A stretch of DNA of 64,000 nt, from the NCBI GenBank assembly GCA_965263455.1, contig CBDHHN010000004.1:2790001-2854000 (forward strand), in the 5' to 3' direction. Of this stretch, positions 22,132 to 30,816 are shown piece after piece (the first letter of the stretch is position 1; every line of letters starts with the position of its first letter). The notes beneath the pieces were generated by a model, which saw only the letters and a program-made list of their open reading frames with translations, searched no databases and was not told the origin of the DNA. The position numbers and the translations under genes were made by a program. The stretch comes from CADEDH01 sp965263455 (GTDB lineage Bacteria > Actinomycetota > Acidimicrobiia > Acidimicrobiales > SZUA-35).

Positions 22132-22500
22132 TCAGCGGTCGAACCCGGTGACGTGGGTGGCGAACTGGCCGCCGAGCTGCATCTGCTCGGCGGCGGCCTG
22201 CATCTCGGCCGGGACGTCTCCCAGGAAGAAGAACGGACCCGGGGTGGCCACGGCCAGGAGCTGGGGGAAGTGGTCGGCCGCCGTGGTTCCGAGGTGGAAG
22301 CCCATGGCGGCGGCGTCGGTGAACTCGTCGCGCACGTAGAGGGCGTTCTCCTCCGGGGACACGTACACATGAACGGTCTCGGCCCCGGGCTCGTCCCGTT
22401 CCATGGCCTCGGTGACGGCCCGGTAGATGGCGGTGAGCTCGTCCAGCTTCCCGGGCTGGGCGGTCCACTTGTAGACGACGGTGATGTGGTTGCTGTCCAT
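22132..22500 (-). CDS. Antibiotic-biosynthesis-monooxygenase (ABM) domain protein
   Basis: A 122-residue ABM/dimeric alpha-beta barrel protein starting MDSNHITVVYKWTAQPGKLD. It includes YRAVTEAMERDEPGAETVHV and ALYVRDEFTDAAAMGFHLGT, then THVTGFDR at the end. Such proteins are cofactor-free monooxygenases or quinol/heme-handling enzymes. An AGGAGA ribosome-binding site precedes the ATG at 22500. It is divergent from a TetR gene, and its promoter carries two operator-like palindromes, so it is very probably repressed by that regulator and induced by a small molecule. Confidence 0.85.
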   Translation of the reverse strand: MDSNHITVVYKWTAQPGKLDELTAIYRAVTEAMERDEPGAETVHVYVSPEENALYVRDEFTDAAAMGFHLGTTAADHFPQLLAVATPGPFFFLGDVPAEMQAAAEQMQLGGQFATHVTGFDR

Positions 22501-22541
22501 GGTTCCTGTCTCCTCTTGTCCGGCCCTTGGGCCCTTCCCAT

Positions 22542-22596
22542 AAGTAACCGATCGATTACTTGTGGTGAAGGTAATCGAACAGTTACCCTTGGTCAA
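22542..22596 (-). promoter_or_regulatory. ABM gene promoter with two TetR-type operators
   Basis: On the minus strand, -35 TTGACC (22591-22596) and -10 TACCTT (22568-22573) are 17 bp apart. An inverted repeat GGTAATCGAACAGTTACC (22570-22587) occupies the spacer, and a near-perfect 20-bp palindrome AAGTAACCGATCGATTACTT (22542-22561) lies downstream of the start point. Both share GTAAC/GTAAT half-sites and CGAT. The geometry is the same as at 3096-3152. Regulation by the TetR protein of 22624 is inferred from proximity. Confidence 0.75.
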
Positions 22597-22623
22597 GGAG
22601 AATCTGACCGGGAGGGGAGCGAC

Positions 22624-23220
22624 ATGGCCGGAGTCAAGAAGTACGACCGGATCGAGCTGCTCGACCGCGCCATCGAGCTGTTCCGCCGACAGGGCTTCAA
22701 CGGCACCAGCACGGCCGAGCTGACGGCCGAGTTGGGCGTCAACCGCAAGAGCATGTACGCCGAGTTCGGGTCCAAGCAGGGCCTGTTCGAAGCGGTACTC
22801 GAGCGCTACAACGAGCACCATCTGAGCAACGTCCTCGGTCCCGTCGAGGCCCCCGAGGCCGGACCGGACGCCATCCGGGCCGCCTTCGACGGCTACGCCA
22901 CGGCCAGCGACGGATGGGCCCAGGGTCGGGGATGCCTGCTGTGCAACACCGCGGTCGAGCGGGGCGCCCTCGACCCCGGCGCCCGACGTCACGTCGCCGC
23001 CTACCTGGAACGCCTGACCGCCGCCTTCCGGCATGCCCTGGACAACGGTCGGCGGACCGGTGAGATCAGGGACGACGTCGACCTCGACGCCCTCGCCGCC
23101 TACTTCACCACCGCCCTCATCGGGGTCGCGGCCTGCATCCGGGCCGAGGCCCCGCCGGCCCAGGTCAAGGCGGCGTGCGCCATCGCCACAGGCGTGCTCG
23201 ACACGCTCGGTCCGGACTGA
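22624..23220 (+). CDS. TetR family transcriptional regulator
   Basis: A 198-residue TetR protein with ATG after GGGAGGGGAGCGAC. The HTH lies at residues 8-55 (LLDRAIELFRRQGFNGTSTA, then LGVNRKSMYAEFGSKQGLFE). The GCLLCNTAVERGALD segment is typical of AcrR-like members of the YcdC/RutR-type subgroup. It is divergent from the ABM gene across 123 bp with two palindromic operators, and it is followed 91 bp downstream by an MFS exporter that could be part of the same response. Confidence 0.88.
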   Translation: MAGVKKYDRIELLDRAIELFRRQGFNGTSTAELTAELGVNRKSMYAEFGSKQGLFEAVLERYNEHHLSNVLGPVEAPEAGPDAIRAAFDGYATASDGWAQGRGCLLCNTAVERGALDPGARRHVAAYLERLTAAFRHALDNGRRTGEIRDDVDLDALAAYFTTALIGVAACIRAEAPPAQVKAACAIATGVLDTLGPD

Positions 23221-23311
23221 GACCGGCCGGCCCGCCCCGTCCGCGCCCCGCCACCGGCTCGGTTCCCCGAAGGGACTCGCCGCCCGGACCTCCACCGTCT
23301 AGCTTCGCCAG

Positions 23312-24793
23312 ATGACCGAGCCCGTGGCCGTCGACGGCCCCATCCCCCGGCAGGCTTGGTTCGCCCTCGGGGTGACGGTCCTCGTCACCTTTCTGGTCGT
23401 GATCGACATCTCGGCCGTCAACGTGGCCTTCCCCTCGATCGAGGACGATCTCGACGCCGACCGCTCGACCCTGGGTTGGGTCATCTCGGGCTACAACGTG
23501 GTCGTCGGCGCCCTGCTGCTCTCGGCCGGCCGGTTGGCCGACAGCGTCGGTCGCCGCCGGGTGTTCATCCCCGGGGTGGCCGTGTTCACCATCGGCTCGC
23601 TGCTGTGCGGATTGGCCACCACCGCCCCGCTGCTCATCGCGGCCCGGGTGGTCCAGGGGGTGGGCGGTGCCACCGTGCTGGCCACCTCCTTCGCCGTGAC
23701 CCTGCCCGAGTTCCCGGCCACCCGCCGCAGCACCGCCATCGGCATCGCCGGGGCCACCGGCGCCCTGGGGGCCGTCGTCGGCCCCGCCCTCGGTTCCGCC
23801 CTCATCGAGTTGTTCGACTGGCGGGCCATCTTCCTGATCAACGTGCCCCTCGGGATCCTGGTCGTGATCCTGGCCCCCCGGTTCATGCGGGACTCGCGCG
23901 ACCCCAACGCCACCGGCCGGATCGACGGCCCTGGCGTCGTCATCGGCACCCTGTCGGTCGCTCTGGTCATGTTCGCCATCGTCCAGAGCGAGGAGTGGGG
24001 CCTGGGTGACCCCCGGGTCCTCGTCCTGGCCGCCGTCGGCCTGATCCTGTTCCCGGTGCTCATCCGACGGTCCCGCCGCCATCCCGAGCCCCTGCTCGAC
24101 CTCGACCTGTTCCGGTACCGCTCCTTCGCCGCCGCCTCGACCGGGGTCGCCCTCTACGGTCTCGCCTTCACCGCCGGCGCCCTGGTCAACTCCCTCGTGC
24201 TGCAGGACCTGTGGCAGCAGGACCTGGCCGTGGTCGGGGCCGCCTTCGTCCCCGGGCCGCTCCTGGCCGCCTTCGTCAGCCCCATCACCGGCACCGTGGC
24301 CGACCGGGTCGGCCACCGCTGGGTACTGGGCCTGGGTTGCGTCCTGTGCGCGGTCGGCTACGGCGGGCTGCTGGCCGTGGTCGGGACCGAGCCCCAGGTC
24401 TGGAGCCGGTTCGTGCCCCTGAGCCTGATCACGGGCGTGGGCATCGGGTTGACGGTGGCCACGTGGTCAAGCGCCGGGCTGTCGGACATGACCCCCGACA
24501 AGTTCGGGGTGGCAGGAGCCACGGCCAACACCATCCGCCAGGCCTCGTCGGCCCTGGGTATCTCGGTCGCCATCACCCTCCTGGCCCGGGGCTCGGCCCT
24601 CGACCCCGGCCCGTACCGCCTGGCCTGGGGCTGGATCACGGTCTGCTACCTGCTGGCGGCGGTGGCCGTGGTCGTCCTCTTCCCACCCGGCAACGCCCAG
24701 TCCCGCCTGGGGACGGCCCGACGGGGCGGCGGGACCGACGCCGGGGCCGCCCAGGGACCGGCCGGCACGCCCGCCGGCAGGGACGGCGCCTAG
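23312..24793 (+). CDS. MFS drug-efflux transporter, DHA2 (14-helix) type
   Basis: A 493-residue major facilitator with about 14 hydrophobic segments. Motif A after helix 2 reads GRLADSVGRRRVFIPGVAVF, motif C in helix 5 includes GATGALGAVVGPALGSALIE, and helix 1 has VVIDISAVNVAFPSIEDDLD, all typical of EmrB/QacA-type proton-coupled drug exporters. It follows a TetR gene on the same strand by 91 bp. The C-terminus overlaps the convergent pntB by 4 bp. A role in exporting the ligand of that TetR is plausible but not shown. Confidence 0.9.
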   Translation: MTEPVAVDGPIPRQAWFALGVTVLVTFLVVIDISAVNVAFPSIEDDLDADRSTLGWVISGYNVVVGALLLSAGRLADSVGRRRVFIPGVAVFTIGSLLCGLATTAPLLIAARVVQGVGGATVLATSFAVTLPEFPATRRSTAIGIAGATGALGAVVGPALGSALIELFDWRAIFLINVPLGILVVILAPRFMRDSRDPNATGRIDGPGVVIGTLSVALVMFAIVQSEEWGLGDPRVLVLAAVGLILFPVLIRRSRRHPEPLLDLDLFRYRSFAAASTGVALYGLAFTAGALVNSLVLQDLWQQDLAVVGAAFVPGPLLAAFVSPITGTVADRVGHRWVLGLGCVLCAVGYGGLLAVVGTEPQVWSRFVPLSLITGVGIGLTVATWSSAGLSDMTPDKFGVAGATANTIRQASSALGISVAITLLARGSALDPGPYRLAWGWITVCYLLAAVAVVVLFPPGNAQSRLGTARRGGGTDAGAAQGPAGTPAGRDGA

Positions 24794-26166
24794 AGCTCGG
24801 CCAGCGACTTGGTCACGGCGACCACGGCCTCTCGGCCGTCGCCGAAGAGCATGACCGTGTTGTCGGCGGCGAACAGCGGATTGGGGATACCGGCGAAGCC
24901 GGGGCTGAGGCTGCGCTTGATCACCACCACCAGGCGGCTGCGGTCCACGTCGAGAATGGGCATGCCGGCAATGGGGGACTGGGGATCGGTGCGGGCCGAC
25001 GGGTTGACCACGTCGTTCGCTCCCAGGACGATCGTGACGTCGGTCTGTTCGAACCTGGGGTTGATGTCGTCCATCTCGACCAGGACGTCGTAGTCGATCT
25101 CAGCCTCGGCCAGCAGCACGTTCATGTGCCCCGGCATCCGCCCCGCCACCGGGTGAATGCCGAACAGGACCTCGGTCCCCTGGTCCTGGAGGCGGCGGGT
25201 CAGATCCCGGACGGCGTGCTGGGCCTGGGCCACGGCCAGGCCGTAGCCGGGCACGATCACCACCCGTTCCGCCGTCTCCAGCATGAGGGCCACGTCGTCG
25301 GCCGAGGTGGAGCGGACCTTGCCTCCGTAGACCTCGTCGGCATCCGGGCCGGAGCCTCCACCGGACTGGCCCAACAACACCGACCACAGGGTGCGGTTCA
25401 TGGCCCGGCACATGACCTGGGTCAGGATCAGGCCGCTGGCCCCGACCAGCGAGCCGGCGATGATCAGCAGCGGGTTGTCGAGCACGAACCCGGCGGCGGC
25501 CGCGGCCAGACCCGACAGCGAGTTGAGCAGTGCGATGACCACCGGCATGTCGGCCCCGCCTACCGGCAGGGTGCCGCTCACGCCGAGGGCCAGGGCCAGC
25601 ACGAGGGCCAGCCAGAACCAGATCGAGGTTCCCCCGTCGGCTGCCGCCACCACCGCCACCAGCAACGCCACCAACGCCAGGCCGACATTGACGATCCGGA
25701 TTCGGGGATAGCCGTCGACGTGCAGCCGCTCCGCCAGCTTGGCGAAGGCGATCACGCTGCCGGAGAACGTGACCGAGCCGATCACCACCGCGGCGGCCGC
25801 CGCCACCGCCTCCTGGGCGTCGAGCCCGCCGTCGGCCACGCCCTGGTCGACGTTGGCCATGGCCACCAGGACCGAGGCCGAACCGCCGAAGCCGTTGAAC
25901 AGGGCCACCAGCTCGGGCATGGCCGTGATCGGGACCCGGGTGGCCAGCGCACCCCCGATGGCCGCACCGACCACGACGCCGGCCAGGATCAGGGGGAAGG
26001 AGACGATGTCCTGATCGGTGAGGGTGACGGCAACGGCCACCAGCATTCCGATCGAGCCCAGCAGATTCCCCCGCACCGCGGTCCGGGGTCGACTCAGCCC
26101 CCGCAGGCCAAGGATGAAGAAGACGGCGGCCACCAGGTAGCCGAGCCGGATCCACTCCTCGCTCAT
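24790..26166 (-). CDS. pntB: NAD(P) transhydrogenase subunit beta
   Basis: A 458-residue proton-translocating transhydrogenase beta subunit. The N-terminal two-thirds has about nine hydrophobic helices (LVAAVFFILGLRGLSRPRTA, VVVGAAIGGALATRVPITAM, VFSGSVIAFAKLAERL-like). The C-terminal NADP(H)-binding domain III contains VIVPGYGLAVAQAQHAVRDL, a Gly-rich fingerprint, and FGIHPVAGRMPGHMNVLLAE, then DVTIVLGANDVVNPSARTDP. It works with the two alpha-type polypeptides encoded immediately upstream, coupling hydride transfer from NADH to NADP+ with the proton gradient. It overlaps pntAB by 4 bp (ATGA). Confidence 0.95.
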   Translation of the reverse strand: MSEEWIRLGYLVAAVFFILGLRGLSRPRTAVRGNLLGSIGMLVAVAVTLTDQDIVSFPLILAGVVVGAAIGGALATRVPITAMPELVALFNGFGGSASVLVAMANVDQGVADGGLDAQEAVAAAAAVVIGSVTFSGSVIAFAKLAERLHVDGYPRIRIVNVGLALVALLVAVVAAADGGTSIWFWLALVLALALGVSGTLPVGGADMPVVIALLNSLSGLAAAAAGFVLDNPLLIIAGSLVGASGLILTQVMCRAMNRTLWSVLLGQSGGGSGPDADEVYGGKVRSTSADDVALMLETAERVVIVPGYGLAVAQAQHAVRDLTRRLQDQGTEVLFGIHPVAGRMPGHMNVLLAEAEIDYDVLVEMDDINPRFEQTDVTIVLGANDVVNPSARTDPQSPIAGMPILDVDRSRLVVVIKRSLSPGFAGIPNPLFAADNTVMLFGDGREAVVAVTKSLAEL

Positions 26167-26498
26167 GCCTCACCTCCGGTCCCGGGCTCGCCCGCTGAGG
26201 CTGCCGCCGACCGGGCCGGTCGCCGTCCGGTGCGGAACATGCCCAGCATCCGGTGGGTGACCAGGAACCCGCCGACCACGTTGACGGTGGCCAGGGTCAC
26301 GGCCAGGAAGCCCAGGATCGAGGCCAGGGTCGACGAATCGGCCCCGGCGGCGAGGACGGCCCCGAGCACGGTGATGCCGCTGATGGCGTTGGAGCCCGAC
26401 ATGAGAGGGGTGTGCAGGGTCGGGGGGACCTTGGAGATCAGCTCGATGCCGAGGAACACGGCGAGGACGAACAGGGTGAGCGCGGCGACCAGATCCAT
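26163..26498 (-). CDS. pntAB: NAD(P) transhydrogenase subunit alpha, membrane part
   Basis: A 111-residue protein corresponding to the membrane domain of PntA. It starts MDLVAALTLFVLAVFLGIEL, continues ISKVPPTLHTPLMSGSNAIS and LASILGFLAVTLATVNVVGG, and ends in a basic, Ala-rich tail after GFLVTHRMLGMF. Three to four helices are expected. Start overlaps the stop of the NAD-binding part by TGATG. The split of PntA into two polypeptides is common in actinobacteria and alphaproteobacteria and does not imply a frameshift. Confidence 0.93.
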   Translation of the reverse strand: MDLVAALTLFVLAVFLGIELISKVPPTLHTPLMSGSNAISGITVLGAVLAAGADSSTLASILGFLAVTLATVNVVGGFLVTHRMLGMFRTGRRPARSAAASAGEPGTGGEA

Positions 26499-27667
26499 CA
26501 GAGACCTCCTCCGGCCGCCATCCGGCTCGGGCCCTGGAGGCCGAGGGCGGTCCGGACCCCGGGATGGACGACGCTGCCTCCGTGGGCGACCAGCATGGCG
26601 GCCGTGATCTCGTCGCCCTGGTCGGGTTCCCCGCCGTCGGCCGAGTCCAGCAGGTGTTCGAGCAGGTTGACCACGTTGTTGGAGAACATCGTGCTGGCAT
26701 GGTCGGCGGCCGACGAGGTGAGGTCGGTGGGCCCGAGGACCAGCACCCCCTCGTGGTCGACCTCGGTGTCGGCCCGGGACGGCTCCACGTTGCCTCCGCG
26801 CTCGGCGGCCAGGTCGATGACGACCGCACCGGGCGACATGGCCGCCACCATGTCGGACGTGACCAGCACGGGCGAGGCCCGCCCGGGGATGGCGGCGGTG
26901 GTGATGACGACGTCGGCCCCGGCCACGTGCGGGGCCAGGAGGGCCTGCTGGTACTCGGTCTCGTCCTCGGCCACGGCCCGGGCGTAGCCGGAGGCGTCCT
27001 CGGCCTCGGTCGAGGCCCGGGGATCGACGATCACCTTGGCCCCCACCGATCGGATCTGTTCCGCCGCCGCCGGGCGGATGTCGTACCCGTGGACCACGGC
27101 GCCCAGGCGACGGGCGGTGGCGATGGCCTGGAGCCCGGCCACGCCGGCCCCCAACACCACGACCTTGGCCGGGCGCAGGGTGCCGGCCGCCGTCATCAGC
27201 AGGGGGAACAGGCGGGGGAGGCGGGAGGCGCCGAGCAGGGCGGCCCGGTAGCCGGCGATGGTGGCCATGGACGACAGCACGTCCATCGACTGGGCCTTGG
27301 TGGTGCGGGGCACCAGATCGAGGGAGAAGACGCTGACCTCGCGCCGGGCCAGCCCGGCCACGTTCCCCGGCAACCACAGAGGGTCGAACAGGGCCAGATG
27401 CCAGGACCCGGCGGCAGGGCCGGTCCGGGTGGCCGAACCGGTCGGCGGGCCGATGGTGACCACGATGTCGCCGTGCAGGCCGTCACCGTCGGCCTCGACC
27501 ACCCGGGCGCCGGCCCTCAGGTAGGCGCCGTCGTCGAACCCGGCGGCCACGCCGGCCCCGGTCTCGACCACCACTTCGACTCGCTCCGACAGCCGCCGGA
27601 CACCGTCGGGGACCACCGCCACCCGCCGTTCTCCGCGACGCCGTTCCCTCCGAACCACGACCATCAT
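26498..27667 (-). CDS. pntAA: NAD(P) transhydrogenase subunit alpha, NAD-binding part
   Basis: A 389-residue soluble NAD(H)-binding domain I of transhydrogenase, related to alanine dehydrogenase. N-terminus VVRRERRRGERRVAVVPDGV resembles the family opening K-E-x-x-x-x-E-x-R-V. The Rossmann fingerprint is VVVLGAGVAGLQAIATARRL, followed by GAVVHGYDIRPAAAEQIRSV. The mobile-loop region EYQQALLAPHVAGADVVITT, then AIPGRASPVLVT, is present. It is the promoter-proximal gene of pntAA-pntAB-pntB. ATG at 27667 is 82 bp from the divergent dcd start at 27750. Confidence 0.95.
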   Translation of the reverse strand: MMVVVRRERRRGERRVAVVPDGVRRLSERVEVVVETGAGVAAGFDDGAYLRAGARVVEADGDGLHGDIVVTIGPPTGSATRTGPAAGSWHLALFDPLWLPGNVAGLARREVSVFSLDLVPRTTKAQSMDVLSSMATIAGYRAALLGASRLPRLFPLLMTAAGTLRPAKVVVLGAGVAGLQAIATARRLGAVVHGYDIRPAAAEQIRSVGAKVIVDPRASTEAEDASGYARAVAEDETEYQQALLAPHVAGADVVITTAAIPGRASPVLVTSDMVAAMSPGAVVIDLAAERGGNVEPSRADTEVDHEGVLVLGPTDLTSSAADHASTMFSNNVVNLLEHLLDSADGGEPDQGDEITAAMLVAHGGSVVHPGVRTALGLQGPSRMAAGGGL

Positions 27668-27749
27668 GCACGGCAGAAGGTAGCCGGTGACGCCGGTCGA
27701 CGCTCACTCACCGCCCGTCGAGCATCGAGCCGCCGCTAGGGTTCCCGGC

Positions 27750-28310
27750 GTGATCCTCTCCGACCACACCATCAGGGAAGAGGTGGCGGCCGGCCGCATC
27801 ATCATCGAGCCCTTCGATCCGTCGGCCATCCAGCCCTCATCGGTGGACCTGCGGCTCGATCATCGCTTCATCGTCTTCCGCAACCACACGTTCAGCCATA
27901 TCGACGTCAAGGCCGACCTCACCGACCTGACCGACACCGTCGAGGCCAGCGACGAGCACCCCTTCATCCTGCACCCGGGCGAGTTCGTCCTCGGTTCCAC
28001 GGCCGAGCGGGTGGCCATCCCGGCCGACCTGGTGGGTCGGATCGAGGGCAAGTCGAGCCTCGGTCGACTCGGCCTCCTCATCCACACCACCGCCGGTTTC
28101 GTCGACGCCGGCTGGGACGGTCAGCTCACGCTGGAGTTCTCCAACGTGGCCAGCCTCCCCATCACCCTCTACCCGGGGATGAAGATCGGCCAGATCAGCT
28201 TCATCCGGATGACGACCGAGGCCGACAACCCCTATGGGACCGGTGAGCTCGGTTCGAAATACCAGGGGCAACAAGGTCCGCGACCATCCCGCTACTGGGA
28301 AAACTTCTGA
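27750..28310 (+). CDS. dcd: dCTP deaminase
   Basis: A 186-residue trimeric deaminase of the dUTPase superfamily from GTG 27750 (VILSDHTIREEVAAGRIIIE). Substrate-binding and catalytic motifs RIEGKSSLGRLGLLIHTTAG, then FVDAGWDGQLTLEFSNVASL, and the C-terminal GELGSKYQGQQGPRPSRYW tail are all present. Size and motifs match the actinobacterial enzymes such as that of Mycobacterium, some of which are bifunctional and hydrolyse the dUTP intermediate to dUMP. It supplies dUMP for thymidylate synthesis. It is divergent from pntAA. Confidence 0.96.
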   Translation: MILSDHTIREEVAAGRIIIEPFDPSAIQPSSVDLRLDHRFIVFRNHTFSHIDVKADLTDLTDTVEASDEHPFILHPGEFVLGSTAERVAIPADLVGRIEGKSSLGRLGLLIHTTAGFVDAGWDGQLTLEFSNVASLPITLYPGMKIGQISFIRMTTEADNPYGTGELGSKYQGQQGPRPSRYWENF

Positions 28311-28393
28311 GCTAACCTTCCCGGTCTTTTCAGGCGCGTGTCGATCCAGGGCGTCGCCTGGCAATCGTCATCGCCGGCCCCGATGATGGCGTT

Positions 28394-29383
28394 GTGGCGA
28401 CTGTTGAGGGGCGGTATGAGGCAAAGGGAGGGTCAATCCGGACCCTGTCGTTGGCTCTTTTGTGGTTGATGGCGACGCTGGCCCTGTTGCTGGTGATGCA
28501 AGCGGTGTCCAGCCCGCAGGCATTTGGCGACAATCGCCCGGCGGGTCCCGAGTCCGGGGCCGCCGACTACCGTCTCGAGGGCCCACCCCCGGCCGATCAC
28601 GACCTGCCGTCGGCCGTCTACGGCGGGCTCCGGTGGTCGATTGTCGAGACCCGGGTCGAGGGCACCGGCGAACTGCTGGGGCAGGCCCGGATCGAGGTCG
28701 ACGTCCTGGTCGACAACACTCTGGCCGAGACCGAACTGCGCTTCTCGGAGCGGATGGTGGGCCTGATGACCCGGGACGGCACCGATCTGGGCCCGGTCCG
28801 GTTCGTGGATGAGCCCTCCCGCCTGGCCGTGGCGCCGGGGGAGCGGCTGGCGCTGACCGTGTCGGCCCGGACCGGCCACGACCCCGATCCGGCTCCGGCG
28901 TCGCTGGTGCTGCGCCTGGCCGAGCAGGGTCGTCGGGCCACCATCCTGCCCCTGACCGGCGGCCCGACCGGTGTCGCCACCCCGGTCTTCGCCGCCGTCG
29001 ACACCGCCGATCTGGTCCTCCCCGATCCCGATGACGCCGAGCGGCGCGTCCTGGTGACCCCCACCGCCGCCGTGTTCACCACCGAGGCCGGCCCCTATCG
29101 GGCGGCACTGGGGGAGCGCCTCCTGCTGGTCGAGGTCGCGGTCGAGCGGGCCGCCGTGACCGAGCCGTCGGCGGTCCACGAACCCGGGTACTGGGCCCTG
29201 AACGTGGATGGTGCCACCGTGCCGGCCCTGATCGTGGCCCGGGCGGCGGAGCCGGCCGAGGGCAACACCGAGGGGCTGACCCTGCTCTTCGCCTTCGGTG
29301 AGGACGCCGACCGCTTCGAACTGGTGGTCGGGGCCGACACCCCGGATGCCGCCACCTCCGCCGTGGTCGAACCGTCGAACTGA
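28394..29383 (+). CDS. Membrane-anchored protein of unknown function
   Basis: A 329-residue protein from GTG 28394. Residues 18-40 form one hydrophobic segment (LSLALLWLMATLALLLVMQA), acting as signal anchor or uncleaved signal. The rest is extracytoplasmic, rich in acidic residues and beta-type sequence (VVDNTLAETELRFSERMVGL-like strands, DGTDLGPVRFVDEPSRL), suggesting immunoglobulin-like or lipoprotein-like domains. No family is recognised. A strong AAAGGAGGG lies inside the reading frame at 28422-28430, so a start downstream of it is possible. Confidence 0.65.
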   Translation: MATVEGRYEAKGGSIRTLSLALLWLMATLALLLVMQAVSSPQAFGDNRPAGPESGAADYRLEGPPPADHDLPSAVYGGLRWSIVETRVEGTGELLGQARIEVDVLVDNTLAETELRFSERMVGLMTRDGTDLGPVRFVDEPSRLAVAPGERLALTVSARTGHDPDPAPASLVLRLAEQGRRATILPLTGGPTGVATPVFAAVDTADLVLPDPDDAERRVLVTPTAAVFTTEAGPYRAALGERLLLVEVAVERAAVTEPSAVHEPGYWALNVDGATVPALIVARAAEPAEGNTEGLTLLFAFGEDADRFELVVGADTPDAATSAVVEPSN

Positions 29384-29453
29384 ACCGGCGGTTGGTCGAC
29401 GGTCGGGATCGGCCCCCGGCCCGTCGGCCTCTGGCCCCGGTCCGGACGGGGGC

Positions 29454-30434
29454 TCAGGTTCGCAGGTTGCCCAGTTGCTCGATGTGGGCCGGGAGATGGC
29501 GGGTGGCCTGGATGGTGTCGGCCACCTGACCCCAGGGCATCGGCCCGTCGAGCACGACCTGCCCGTCGTGCTCGAGCCGGCACGCCACCTCGGTGGCCCG
29601 CTGCTCGGGGGAGAGGCGGGCCAGGGTGGCACAGGCGACCCTGGCCGCATGGCGGCCCCGCTCGACCAGGCCGTCCAGGTCCCCGTGGGCCTCGATCCAG
29701 GCGGCCAGGACCCGGCGGTCCTGGCACACGGTGTTGGCGAAGAGCGGCTCGTCGCCGTGGACCAGGGCCTGGCCCACGGCGGACAGGGCGGCGTCGTTGA
29801 GGGTCACGTGGGCCACCACCTCCTCCGCCGTCCAGCCGTCGTCGTTCGGCGGGCCGAAGCCGCCGGCGTCGGCCTCGGCGAAGAAGGCCTCGTAGGCCGA
29901 GGTCAGCATCGACAGGTCGGCGCCGTCGGTGCGAGGCTCGGCGCCGTCGGCGAAGTGGTCGAGCACGTGACCCCAGGCTCCGGGTCCCACGTAGCCCCGC
30001 CGCCGGGCCAGGCCATCGGCGCCAAAGGCCTCCCAGCCCCGGTGCTCGACGACGACCCGGGTGCCCGCACCGTCGGCCTCGAAGCGGACCTCGACCTCCG
30101 ACCCGTCGGAGGCGTCGCGGCCGGGATGCCAGGTGACGACCAGGCGGTCCGGGGGTTCCCAGGCCAGAACCTCGCCCCACACCGTCTCGGTCCCGTCGGT
30201 GGCGTACTCGATCAGCCGGCCGTCCCGGAAGGCCACCCCGCCCGCCCGGTCGCCGTACAGGCCGTGGCTGGGCAGGGGCCACCAGGCCCCGATCTCATCG
30301 GTGAAGATCCGGAAGGCGTCGGCCACGGACCGCTGGACCCGGGCGGCCCGCACGATCGGGGTCGCGGGCTCCGCGGTCGGTTCGGCCCCTCCGGCGGGGT
30401 CCTTGTCGGTGCTGGCGCTGATGCTGGTCGTCAT
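29454..30434 (-). CDS. SRPBCC domain fused to DinB/mycothiol-type domain
   Basis: A 326-residue two-domain protein. Residues 25-150 are an AHSA1-type SRPBCC domain (RVQRSVADAFRIFTDEIGAW, FRDGRLIEYATDGTETVWGE, VVVEHRGWEAFG), ending VGPGAWGHVLDHFAD. Residues 170-326 resemble the mycothiol-dependent maleylpyruvate isomerase/DinB fold (DDGWTAEEVVAHVTLNDAAL, then ATRHLPAHIEQLGNLRT with a metal-type His). The gene overlaps the ArsR gene by 4 bp, the common ArsR-SRPBCC pairing. Function is unknown; conjugation or binding of a hydrophobic compound is plausible. Confidence 0.8.
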   Translation of the reverse strand: MTTSISASTDKDPAGGAEPTAEPATPIVRAARVQRSVADAFRIFTDEIGAWWPLPSHGLYGDRAGGVAFRDGRLIEYATDGTETVWGEVLAWEPPDRLVVTWHPGRDASDGSEVEVRFEADGAGTRVVVEHRGWEAFGADGLARRRGYVGPGAWGHVLDHFADGAEPRTDGADLSMLTSAYEAFFAEADAGGFGPPNDDGWTAEEVVAHVTLNDAALSAVGQALVHGDEPLFANTVCQDRRVLAAWIEAHGDLDGLVERGRHAARVACATLARLSPEQRATEVACRLEHDGQVVLDGPMPWGQVADTIQATRHLPAHIEQLGNLRT

Positions 30435-30808
30435 GACTGGTCCTCTCGTCCGGTCCGGTCGGGGTGACCGGTTCCCTCGGCGTGCTCGACGAATGCGGCC
30501 AGGGCGTCGTCCCAGAACGACTCGACCCAGGCCCGCATGGCCGTCAACCCGGTGTGGTCGATGCGGTAGAGCCGGCGCCGGCCCTCGGGGCGGACGGCGA
30601 CGAGCCGGGCCCCGCTCAACACCCGGAGGTGTTGGCTCACGGCCGGCTGGCTCACGGGGATGGCGTCGGTCAGCTCTCGCACGCTGCGCTCGCCGTCCCG
30701 AAGGAGTTCGAGCACCTGGCGTCGGGTGGGGTCGTGCAGTGCCCCCAACACCGCCTGGACCGCGTCCGGGTCGCCGGCTTGGGCCACCGTGCGGGTTGCA
30801 TTAGCCAT
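30431..30808 (-). CDS. ArsR/SmtB family transcriptional repressor
   Basis: A 125-residue winged-helix regulator: VLGALHDPTRRQVLELLRDG, VRELTDAIPVSQPAVSQHLR and VLSGARLVAVRPEGRRRLYR, followed by AMRAWVESFWDDALAAF. No Cys cluster for metal sensing is visible, so it belongs to the SRPBCC-linked, non-metal subgroup. It is the first gene of a two-gene operon. An operator-like inverted repeat (30817-30832) lies 9 bp upstream of its start codon, suggesting autorepression. Confidence 0.9.
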   Translation of the reverse strand: MANATRTVAQAGDPDAVQAVLGALHDPTRRQVLELLRDGERSVRELTDAIPVSQPAVSQHLRVLSGARLVAVRPEGRRRLYRIDHTGLTAMRAWVESFWDDALAAFVEHAEGTGHPDRTGREDQS

Positions 30809-30816
30809 GACTTATG

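Noticed and set aside
19377..22541. A minus-strand open frame of over 1,000 codons opposite the double CoA transferase and beyond
   Set aside because: It is the antisense shadow common in GC-rich DNA; composition is Gly/Val/Asp low complexity with no family motif, and the plus strand holds a clear CoA transferase.
26163..27667. Split PntA considered as a frameshifted gene
   Set aside because: The two parts overlap by a clean TGATG and the split form is normal in many bacteria, so they are two genuine genes.
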